DNA from: Cladorhizidae sp. MBARI D1340-BT2
Taxonomy: Eukaryota; Porifera; Demospongiae; Poecilosclerida; Cladorhizidae
Reading direction: 5' to 3'
DNA: 64,000 nucleotides
Assembly (NCBI GenBank): GCA_028752905.1
Contig: JAQNBH010000012.1
Span: 21,582,570-21,646,569 of the forward strand
In this document: positions 13,001-25,300 of the stretch, piece after piece
Layout: every line of letters begins with the position of its first letter
Numbering within the stretch: the stretch's first letter is position 1
The notes under the pieces: generated by a model
What the model was told of the DNA's origin: nothing
Databases searched by the model: none
What the model saw: the letters and a program-made list of their open reading frames with translations, nothing else
Position numbers and translations under genes: made by a program

Positions 13001-16000
13001 TGATTTTTAATATATATTTTTTTATGGTGACATGTAAAACATTCAAATTATGACATCGCTATTAGGTCATGTAACTATCCACGTACAGGGTTCAGAAGGT
13101 ATGCAGGGTCTCATTGGGCAAGATGGCGAGGAAGGGAGGACAGGATTTCCTGGGTTCAAGGTATGTTAATTGCCCGTCACTAGCGAGCATGTGCACTGTG
13201 ATCTGCATAATAGATGCAAAGGAGCTCCCAAACACTGCCTGCATTCCAATCTGTATCTTGAAAATTAACTCCAAAAAGAGTCGAGCGACTGTCTGTCTGG
13301 CCTTGCAAATTGTACAACTGTACATTAGCGATCTCACGGTTTCTTGCTCGACTCCACCCTAGACTTGAAGCTGCTGCTTGGTCACCATGCACCAATATAG
13401 TATTAGTTATGTATATAGTATTAGTATATGTAATATAGTATTAGTTATGTATATAGTATTAGTATATGTAATATAGTATTAGTTATGTATATAGTATTAG
13501 TTATGTAGTGTAGTATTAGTTATGTATATAGTATGTAGTATAGTATTAATTATGTAATAATAGTATTAGTTATGTAATATAGTATTAGTTATGTAGTATA
13601 GTATTAGTTATATATATATAGTATTAGTACATGTAGTATAGTATTAATTATGTAATAATAGTATTAGTTATGTAATATAGTATTAGTTATGTAGTAGAGT
13701 ATTAGTATATGTAGTACAGTAGACCCTCGCTAATCCGGACCCCGTTAATCCGAAACCTCGCTAATCCGAACGGCATTAGTAGCAACAAAAAAATAATAAT
13801 AAAATAAAAAATTCAAAATGCGTGACATTATTGAACTTTGATTGAACTTTGAACCTACCACGAGCATATCACACGATGCAGCTGCAGTGATATGGGAAGA
13901 AAAGAGCACACAAGAGCCTTACCATTGAGGAGAAGGTCGAGATCCTGTCCCAGCTCGGGAAGAAAAGCTACAAGTTACTAGCTAAACAGTATGGAGTTGG
14001 AGTCTCCACTATCTCAGACATAAAGAAGAAGGGCAGCGAGTTGTGAGGATGCAAAAGGAAGAAGACTGAGATGGGATTCCTGAGTTCTGCTAAAAGAATG
14101 AGGATGGGAAGGGAACATAATGATTAAAAATTACTTGTACTCCCAGTATTTACTCCCAGTATTCAACCCACAACTGCAAAAAATAAACAAATTTAGAGTT
14201 CAATATAATGATATTCATACATTTCACTAATCCGAAAATTTCACTAATCCGAACTACTCAGATCCCCCAGGCTATTCGGATTAGTGAGGGTCTACTGTAT
14301 AGTATTAGTATATGTAATATAGTATTAGTTATGTATATACTATGTAGTATAGTGTTAGTTATGTAATATAGTATAGTTAGTTATGTAGTATACTATTAGT
14401 ATATGTATATGTAGTATAGTATTAGTATATGTATATAGTATTAGTATAGCAATAGTTATTTAGTATAGTATTAGTTATGTATAGGCTATCTTACTTATAC
14501 TACATTGCGCATGCGCTAAACTACATGCGGTTAAAAGTGTAGGTTACGCGCCTATGTAACCTATAGTTATTAACCAATCAGATTAGCCACAGATCATGTG
14601 ATGTAGTATAAGTAGTATTAGTATATGTAGTATAGTATATAGTATTAGTTATGTAGTATAGTATATAGTATATCTAGTATAGTATAGTATATAGTCTTAG
14701 GTATGTATAGTATTTATGTAGTATAGTATTAGTTATGTAGTATAGTATTAGTTATGTAGTATAGTGTATAGTATTAGTATATGTAGTATATTATAGTATT
14801 AGTTATGTAGTATAGTATTAGTTATGTAGTATAGTGTATAGTATTAGTATATGTAGTATAGTATATAGTATTAGTTATGTAGTATAGTATATAGTATTAG
14901 TATATGTAGTATATTATAGTATTAGTTATGTAGTATAGTATTATAGTATATCTAGTGTAGTCTAGTATTAGTTATGTAGTATTATATCTAGTATAGTATA
15001 TGTAGTATAGTATATAGTGTTAGTATATGTAGCATAGTATTAGTTATGTAGTATTGTATATGTACATTAGTATATAGTATGTATATGGGGTATAGTTCAT
15101 AGTGTATGGAGTATAGTACATCAGTATATGTAGACCTAACCTTAGTGTGGTTACACTGAGGAGAGATTTCCATACAAAACTCTTCTTTTGTAATGGAGAA
15201 AGCTGGATGTCTCTAATGCATAGAAATGATTGAGTGTGTGTGTATGAGTGAGTGATACATGATTTAGGGTTGTTCCTTGTTGCTCTGTGTGCAGGGTATG
15301 GACGGAGACACAGGTCCCGATGGCTTCCAGGGAGCAAGTGGAGACAAGGTGCCATACTTGTTGTTGCTTGTGTATGTATGTATGTTTGTATTGTATGTGC
15401 AGATATGTATGTGTGTTTGTATGTATGTAGCTGTGTATGTATGTGTTTGTGTATGTGGATATGTATACTTGTTAGTATATATGTGTGTGCATATGTACGT
15501 ATGTTTGTGTATCTGTGTCGTGTATGTATGATAGTATAATAACATAACTATATAATTATTGCTAAGTGATAGTTGGTGTGAGTGTGTGTGTGTTTATGCA
15601 ACCTGAAGGTCTTGTGTGTGTGTGTGGTGTGTTGTGTGAGAGAGAAAGAGTGTGTGTGTTCCTCTTGCACTGTGCTGAGGTAATGATTTTTTTAAAGAAG
15701 ACTGCTTCTGGTTGACAAGCACATTAGAGGCTTGCAAATGCAATAGAAAACTGCCATGTTCCTTATTTTAAGCAGTGTTACTCGGTGTTACTCTGCCAGT
15801 AGTGTGATATGATATGACATGCCTAATAGCATTATACAACACATTACACATGTGTTACACTGTATTACATGTTTGTAGTGCTCTACACCGCACAGGCTTA
15901 GTATGTGACCTAGTGTGTTTAGTGTTCTATATTCCCAGTAGTGTGTGACGCTGTGTTACATGCTTGTGGATTATGTGGCTAGAATTGAGTCGACATGTGT

Positions 16001-19000
16001 TTGTGTATTATGTGTCTGCAGGGAATGGATGGAGAGAAGGTAAGTCATCGACTACTCTTCATTACCATACATGTAGATAAGGAAAATCTAGACGCTTGAA
16101 AAACCTCATGTGATTGATCTTTGCGGACTTTAATTTCGTATATTAATGATCATCAACGAAATTAATTTAATATCTCACAAGTTAACATAGCAGCTAGCTA
16201 TTGAGTATGCTACATATTCGGCTTAAGTTGAATATGTGGCTGGCCAGCTCTCATTGGGAGTTTCACTTTTTATATAGTCCACGCTTTTCTTCCTTCCTTG
16301 CTGCTGCTGCTGCTGGGGTCATGACCTCCTGGATCTCCCGATTCGCTATTGTTATTGCTCGAGATGGCAGTGACAGTGACAAGGAGTCCTTTGGATCGGG
16401 AGTCCGTCCTTGGCCTGGAGATATTTCAATAAAGGCATTGCTCACTCGAATTCTCTAGCTCTTGAGGTCTCTCTCTCTGGCTAGCTACGAGCGTGCAACG
16501 AGACCCGTTATAATATTTCATTATTCGCTGTGAGAAAGGGTTATTTCGTACATGAAGAGCAAAACCCGAAAAAAATTAACAAGGGAAACTTTCTCAATCT
16601 ACGGATGTATATGTATATAGGTACTGTGTATATGTGTGTACATATGCGTAGGACTTATAGGAATGTATGTGTATGTACATGTGTGTGTGTTATAGCTATG
16701 TATATATATGTGTATGTACATGAGTGTGTGTGTGTATATGTGACCTGATTCCGGATTTGTGAAAACCAGACTTGTTGCAAGATTATTAATTTTAACTACG
16801 CACGGGTTCAAGTTCCTCGCTGATTTTTTAAAACTTTTTTTCCTCCTTTTTTCCTTCCCTAAAGAATTGTGCAGTTTGAAGTACTTTAGTGACTAGCTGA
16901 GGCCTGCCTACATGTATATAACCACTAACCAGTCGGCTGAAGATAATTTTTTTACCAGATTGACAGGGTGTTGTCAAGGGGAAGCCTTCGCATGGTGAAA
17001 ACTCAGGAAAAATTTCCCCCAGTCCTCTTCAATGGACCTGTCTTACTTGTAGCCTTTCAAGGTTCTACCGTAGTTTACGTGGGCATGTCCACACAGAAGG
17101 TTACCTCGGCTCTGAACCTCTTCTCTAGCGGTGGCTTCAACTTTCATCGGGAGTCCGGTACCTCGTTAGCAACTATTTTAGTGGGGAGGACAACTTGATG
17201 AGTGGGTTTGGGGCACTAATATTTTCTTTAAAAAATTCAAATGGGTGGGATTGATGAGATTGATGAAGACGATTTGACGAGCATTCTTGAAAGTGTGACA
17301 TACAAAAACACGCTCTTAACTCGGCAGGAACACTACTAGGCCACTGCAACAGGCGAGCCACTAGAGTGGACATGCCAGAGAGGTAGGTGTGTCTCCCAAG
17401 ATGTCTAAACAATAGTTTCTCTCATCGTACAGCCCAAATCAGTTCCTCATGTTGACAGCAGCCCAAGTCGCAGATTCACCCCTGACCTTCGTGACCTACC
17501 CATAACAGATTTTCAAGTATGTATGTGACACTTCTTGCCTGGGTGTGCATCGTTAGGACAACAATCGTGAGCTTAAACAGTTCCTGGGGGAGAAGGGGTG
17601 TGACTGCAAACAGTTGACCTTCAACATAGCAGCCTCGACTAAAACTACCAATATCGGCTAACTAGCAAGGGAAGACTTGGACCTACCTTAGTACCACAGC
17701 AGACATTGAAACAGCGGATACTAGGGCAGCTAAGGAGACATTGTTAAGTCTCCCCAATCATTACTAGTGATGGTTACTCCGACAATCCAGCGTTCCCTGA
17801 AGAGAAGACTCCAACAGCTCCATTCCTCCTCGTCCAAACCTGCAATGTGTCATACGGAGTAGCTTACGGAATACTATCGCACTTTCCTTGGCAACGAATC
17901 ATTTCTGGGAAGTACGCAGAAAGCGAGTATAGCATGTTTGGGAGGAAAATGGTCGTAACTGAAACCTGATGGTCGGGTTAGTCTAAAATGAGCATCATTT
18001 GGAGGGCAAATATAATACCACCAGCCTTAACATAACAAAATCTCTCTTTTTTTTAAACTTCGCCACAAGCTGTTTTTCACAAATCTAGTCACATATGGTA
18101 TGTAATTATGTGTATGTATGTGTATGTAATTATGTGTATGTATGTGCATGTGTGTAATATGTACACATGTACATACATGTAAATAGACAAACAGGGTGTC
18201 TGGTAGCACTGTGCATGTGTGTAATATGTACACATTACTAACAGGTGTCTGGTAGCACTGTATATGGGCGTGTAAACAGGGGCAATGTAAACAGGGGCAA
18301 TGTTAGTGGCGATTATATTTATAAAGGTCTTGGAAAGCATTTTAGCGACAAATGATTTTTTGAGCCCCTCTTGAAGTTCCTGGCGATGCATCCAAGTGGA
18401 CTGAATCCAAGGTCTCTGGAGAGCTTAGGAGAACGGCTGCTTCATTGCCATTTTTTGCTGCCTATCTAACAAGCTTTGCTTCATGGGGGCATCCTAGCGA
18501 TGGTAGGGCTGTCTAGCTGTCTAGGCTTCCTTTCTCCCAGCTCAGTCGGTATCCATTGCCTCAGCAATCCTGGCAGTAGTAGGTGCTTACGGAATACTAT
18601 CGCACTTTCCTTGGCAACGAATCATTTCTGGGAAGTACGCAGAAAGCGAGTATAGCATGTTTGGGAGGAAAATGGTCGTAACTGAAACCTGATGGTCGGG
18701 TTAGTCTAAAATGAGCATCATTTGGAGGGCAAATATAATACCACCAGCCTTAACATAACAAAATCTCTCTTTTTTTTAAACTTCGCCACAAGCTGTTTTT
18801 CACAAATCTAGTCACATATGGTATGTAATTATGTGTATGTATGTGTATGTAATTATGTGTATGTATGTGCATGTGTGTAATATGTACACATGTACATACA
18901 TGTAAATAGACAAACAGGGTGTCTGGTAGCACTGTGCATGTGTGTAATATGTACACATTACTAACAGGTGTCTGGTAGCACTGTATATGGGCGTGTAAAC

Positions 19001-19303
19001 AGGGGCAATGTAAACAGGGGCAATGTTAGTGGCGATTATATTTATAAAGGTCTTGGAAAGCATTTTAGCGACAAATGATTTTTTGAGCCCCTCTTGAAGT
19101 TCCTGGCGATGCATCCAAGTGGACTGAATCCAAGGTCTCTGGAGAGCTTAGGAGAACGGCTGCTTCATTGCCATTTTTTGCTGCCTATCTAACAAGCTTT
19201 GCTTCATGGGGGCATCCTAGCGATGGTAGGGCTGTCTAGGCTTCCTTTCTCCCAGCTCAGTCGGTATCCATTGCCTCAGCAATCCTGGCAGTAGTAGGTG
19301 CTG

Positions 19304-19338
<35 letters not shown>

Positions 19339-22300
19339 ACCTCAGTTTTTCTAGGCTGAGGGGATCTGCAACAATAGACAATAGGTTGCTACCAAGGTAC
19401 TCTAGCACCAGATGTTGAGGTGCAGTCCACAACAGCCTGCCACTCATAGGCTACAATGCCTACCTACCACAACAACTTGGCCTATCAAACACCTGGTGAG
19501 GTAATATTACCACTACAGGTTCATTAGAGGAAGTTTTCACTTGCTGATTACAATCTTGGTCGGGTAGAAATCATGTGAGTCAAATCACCACACTTAATTA
19601 ATTAAATCATATGACCAGGCACATGTGTGTGTGTGTGTGTGCATGTATCTCTGTGTATGCATGTGTGTGTGTATATATATATATCTCTCTGTGTGTGTCT
19701 AGGTATGTGTGTATTTGCATGCACAACATAAATGTTTTAGTTAAAAAAATAAAAATAAAAATATATGTAATGAATTTACCATTGAGACAACACACACATT
19801 TATAGGACCCTTTACGAAATTAAAAAGGGAGTGTAATATTGGTCTTCATTATATTAATAGGTAAAGGGAAAGGGTCCTGTGAATATTTGTGGTAAACTCT
19901 TGGACCAATTCAGTAAAGACCATATTACAAGAGGTTACTCAGTGTAACACCAGAACTAACCAACCGTAGATATATTTATTGCATAAGTAGACATGTATAT
20001 ATTATGTGTGCGCATATATAATCATAATTAGTGACCTGGTTTAGCTGAAGGTCTGTGGATGCTAACTATCGTCACAAGAGAAAACTTCGGAGGAAACCAA
20101 CTGTTCACTTCTTGGGACAAAAACTTGCAGCTGCTTGCTGACTCAGATATTGCATTACACAAGTGTGTTTGTGACGTTGACGACCTTTGCCGTTTTTGTT
20201 TTTGGTAGCAAAAGCATGACAATTGGCCTATTGTTGCGCGTGGAGAAATTGCATAGCATACAGATATTAGAGATGGATTCCATGGTTTTTCAGGTGTGTG
20301 TGTGTGTGTGTGCTACTAGATTGCTACCTTGGCTAGGGCTAGGGCTAGTTGGTGAAAGAGTCAAAGTACACTTGAAGTGTTTGGCGGTTGAAATCACCGT
20401 CGTTTAGATTACTAAGCAGCCGGGGTAAAAAAAAAATCCTTTCTCCCCTGCTATTTTAAGCTAGGGGTGGAGCCAATTGTTTAGGCTTGATGTGTCTATG
20501 GTTGTATACTTAAATAAATATATATAATATTTTGGTTTGACCCCACCTATTTCAAAATGGAGGTCAAAAAAAGAGAGAAGAAACTTAATATTTCAGTTAA
20601 AACTCACTTTGACAGCTTCTTAGTATCCTGAATGGTGTGGTGTCTTCAGCCGATTTTGACCCCAAAATCATCTCGAGTGTGCCTTGAATTCATTGCAAAG
20701 GTAGTAAGTGCGGGCCTAAATATATATATTTTAAACTTGTTAAAATCGTTTTCAGGATCTTGTAAATTCTAGTATTCTATGCTAGGTACTTCAGGATCTA
20801 GTATTGTATGATATGCTAGATACTTCAGGCTCTTGTATATTCTAGCATTCTATGCTAAGTACCATGTTAATTGCATTCCGAAGTAAACCTCGTCTTCCTA
20901 CCTAATACCATCATTATCCTTCCCTTATTTGTATCGTGTGGGGATTTCCTTCCAGGGACCTTCCAACTTCGTGTTGCGTTGCTGCGGAAATGTAACTTTG
21001 TTAGTTTCCTAGCGCACGTGTGCATCCACTTTGTGTGGGACTTATGTACCTAATTAAGTATCGCACACCCTTATTTCCAGGGACTTGTGGACCTAATTAA
21101 GTATCGCACACCCTTATTTCCAGGGACTTGCATACCTAATTAAGTATCGTACGGCCTTATTTCCAAACATTTCAATTTCTACTTAGATGCTATGAACTTA
21201 GATGCTATGACATTATTGGTGATAATTTAATTAGAAATCGATCACTGAGAATGTCATCGTATTCTATAACTAGACCAGCTGAGAGTTTGTTGAAGACTTT
21301 AATTTAAGTTTCCGTAATGTTGTGTCGACAGGGGCAGACTTTAATTTAAGTTTCCGTAATGTTGTGTCGACAGGGGCAGTCCATGGCCCTGGACATGGGC
21401 AGTAAAGGTGCCCCCGGTGACCCTGGGCAAGCCGGCATAGATGGCCAGCGAGGAGCAATGGGAGATGAAGGCATGAGAGGGGAAGTCGGTTCCCCAGGAG
21501 CTAAAGGTTAGGGTTACCTAGCAGTCCGAGGAAGGCTAAAGCTAGCGTATGTACAAGGCTTGTGCTGGATGTAGCTGACTAAGGTGTGTGTGTGTGTTGT
21601 GTGGTGTGTGTGTGTGTGTTATGTGTGGTGTGTGTGTGTGTGTGTTATGTGTGGTGTGTGTATTGTATGTGTGGTATGAGTGTTGTGTGTGCATGTCTGT
21701 GTATGTGTGGTGTGTGTGTGTATTGTATGTTATGTGTGTGTGTGTGTTGTGTGTGTGTGTGTGCACATCTGTGTATGTGTGTGTGTTTGTATGAGTTTGT
21801 GTGTGTGTGTGTATGAGTTGAGAGGGTGCGTGCGCTACAGGTCTGGTCTCTCCTGCAGACCACAGAGAGCCTGATCTGTGATTGGACTTGAGTACCCCTG
21901 TTTGTGTTGCTCTAGGGATGACAGGAAATAATGGGGCTGTGGGTCTACCTGGCCAAAAAGGCAGCCCCGGGCTAGACGGAGATGCTGGAGAGGTGGGATT
22001 GCCGGGAAACCCAGGACAAGATGGGGAAGAAGGACGGACCGGATCTCCTGGAATAAAAGTGGGATTGTTGTTGTTTAATGTACTCCTAATGTTGGAGTGC
22101 TGTATACTTGAATAATAAGACGTATTTATCAGTCGTGCCTTGCACCATCTATGGAAACTTTATCCTGGCCTTACCCTTGCCTTACCACTAACCCTGGCCC
22201 TGGCCTTACTGGCCCTTGCCTTACCACTAACCCTGGCCCTGGCCTTACCACTAACCCTGGCCCTTGCCTTACCACTAACCCTGGCCCTTGCCTTGCCACT

Positions 22301-25300
22301 AACCCTGGCCCTTGCCTTGCCACTAACCCTGGCCCTTGCCTTGCCACTAACCCTGGCCCTTGCCTTGCCACTAACCCTTGCCTTGCCACTAACCCTGGCC
22401 CTTGCCTTGCCACTAACCCTGGCCCTGGCCTTACCACTATCCCTGGCCCTGGCCCTGGCCCTGGCCTTACCACTATCCCTGGCCCTGGCCTTGCCACTAA
22501 ACCCTGGCCCTGGACCTTACCACTAACCCTGGCCCTGGCCTTACCACTAACCCTGGCCCTGGCCTTGACACTAACCCTGGCCCTGGCCTTACCACTAACC
22601 CTGGCCCTGGCCTTACCACTAACCCTGGCCCTTGCCTTGCCACTAACCCTGGCCCTGGCCTTGCCACTAACCCTGGCCCTGGCCTTGCCACTAACCCTGG
22701 CCCTTGCCACTAACCCTGGCTAACCCTGGCCCTTGCCATAGCATTAGCAGGGTTTCATTTAGAAAACTGTCCAAGGGGGGCAACTGATATTAATTAAGGG
22801 GGGGCATGATGGTTAAAGATGTGACAAAGTTTCTAATGAATTTTAATAATACAATTTCCAGGGGGGCAACCGCCCCCGCCCCCCTAAATGAAACCCTAAA
22901 TGAAACCCTGATTAGCCCTTCCCCGAGCCTTCCATTGGCCCTACCACTAGCCCTACCACTAGCCCTACCACTAGCCCTACCACTAGCCCTACCACTAGCC
23001 CTACCACTAGCCCTACCACTAGCCCTACCACTAGCCCTACCACTAGCCCTAACACTAGCCCTAACACTAGCCCTAACACTAGCCCTAACACTAGCCGTAA
23101 CACTAGCCGTACCACTAGCCCTACCACTAGCCCTACCACTAGCCCTACCACTAGCCCTACCACTAGCCCTAACACTAGCCCTAACACTAGCCCTAACACT
23201 AGCCCTAACACTAGCCCTACCACTAGCCCTACCACTAGCCCTACCACTAGCCCTACCACTAGCCCTACCACTAGCCCTACCACTAGCCCTACCACTAGCC
23301 CTACCACTAGCCCTACCACTAGCCCTACCACTAGCCCTACCACTAGCCCTACCACTAGCCCTACCACTAGCCCTACCACTAGCCCTACCACTAGCCCTAC
23401 CACTAGCCCTACCACTAGCCCTACCACTAGCCCTACCACTAGCCCTACCACTAGCCCTACCACTAGCCCTACCACTAGCCCTACCACTAGCCCTACCACT
23501 AGACCTACCACTAGACCTACCACTAGCCCTACCTCTAGCCCTACCTCTAGCCCTACCACTAGCCCTACCACTAGCCCTACCACTAGCCCTACCACTAGCC
23601 CTACCACTAGCCCTACCACTAGCCCTACCACTAGCCCTACCACTAGCCCTACCACTAGCCCTACCACTAGCCCTACCACTAGCCCTACCACTAGCCCTAC
23701 CACTAGCCCTACCTCTAGCCCTACCACTAGCCCTACCTCTAGCCCTACCTCTAGCCCTACCTCTAGCCCTACCTCTAGCCCTACCACTAGCCCTACCACT
23801 AGCCCTACCACTAGCCCTACCACTAGCCCCTCCACTAGCCCCTCCACTAGCCCCTCCACTAGCCCTACCACTAGCCCTACCACTAGCCCTACCACTAGCC
23901 CTACCACTAGCCCTACCACTAGCCCTACCACTAGCCCTACCTCTAGCCCTACCTCTAGCCCTACTATATATTGGTTTGACTCATGTTTCAATTACTGGAG
24001 CTGCAAAATACACACACACACACACACACACTCTCTCACACACAGAGAGAGAGCAAAGCCACACATCCTAGCTCAAACTGGCCCTAGGTAGGTCTTGGGC
24101 CTAGGTACATGTAGGATATGTGGAAGTGTCCATAGACAGTGCAAGGTGTGTGATCACTCTTGTAAATCTGTTGAACCCACATGACCTACACCATACACAT
24201 ACAACACTCACACACAGGGAGAGAAAGTCACATGACCTACACCATACACATACAACACACACACACACACACAGGGAGAGAAAGTCACATGACCTACACC
24301 ATACACATACAACACACACACACACAGGGAGAGAAAGTCACATGACCTACGCCATACACATACAACACACACACACACAGGGAGAGAAAGTCACATGACC
24401 TACGCCATACACATACAACACTCACACACACAGGGAGAGAAAGTCACATGACCTACACCATACACATACAACACTCACACACACAGGGAGAGAAAGTCAC
24501 ATGACCTACACCATACACATACAACACACACACACAGGGAGAGAAAGGCTTACAAGGAATGCCAGGTCCTCAAGGACCCAAAGGAGAAAATGGCTCCATA
24601 GGACTCGATGGCCTGGACGGTACTGTCGGTGATATGGGACTCACTGGACCGGATGGGCCTATGGGTGCCAGTGGTATCAAGGGGTTCCAGGGAGCAGATG
24701 GGGCTAAGGGACAGAATGGAGTTCCAGGACTGGCTGGATCCCCTGGCCTTCCAGGAATGGATGGGATCCCTGGTTCAGGTGGGCATGAGAGTGGGTGTGG
24801 CACAACAACTTCAACACATGTACATGCAACACATTACATACATACATGTACATGTATGTGTGCATGTATGAGTATGTCTGCATGTACATGTATGTGAATG
24901 AGTGCACGTTGTTGTTTGAACTACGGCTATAAGTAGATTGAGATTGCCTTAAAAAGGGAGTTGATGCTTTTCACCTGTTACCAGACCTCCCAATGGTTCC
25001 GCATCTTGTGGGACAGTCCTGCATCCCACACAACCGTCCCACTGTCCTTCCAGACATGTCCAATCTCCCTCATTTCGCCTGCTGCCCCAAATTTAATTTG
25101 CTATGGTGGAAGAAGCAGAAGCATCCATGGTTTGTTCAACGGTCTGCTCCTGAAAATGCCACGTGTATTGAGTGCAGGAAGTGTTTAAGCATCTGGAAGT
25201 AAGGGTTGCTACTGCCACTGCCATGAAGCCAAAATGAAAATGATCTTAAACGTGCATCAAGTACATTATTGACCGACCATGCAATTAATAGATTTGTTGT

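Larger units (their letters stand above)
13398..15120. repeat. AT-rich ~19/20-bp satellite interrupted by mobile elements
   Basis: Irregular array of TATGTAGTATAGTATTAGT-like units across intron 17. It is split by a pogo-like element (13717-14297) and by a short inverted-repeat element (about 14492-14614). Unit order is irregular, with nested doublets. Confidence 0.9.

Noticed and set aside
22155..23965. Interstitial telomere repeat (CCCTAA words)
   Set aside because: CCCTAA occurs only within 12- and 24-bp units; there is no run of TTAGGG or a related 5-7-bp telomere unit.
22806..24071. 421-codon + frame (LALP repeats) and a 359-codon minus frame (VVGL repeats)
   Set aside because: Arise from the 12-bp array; both strands are open together.
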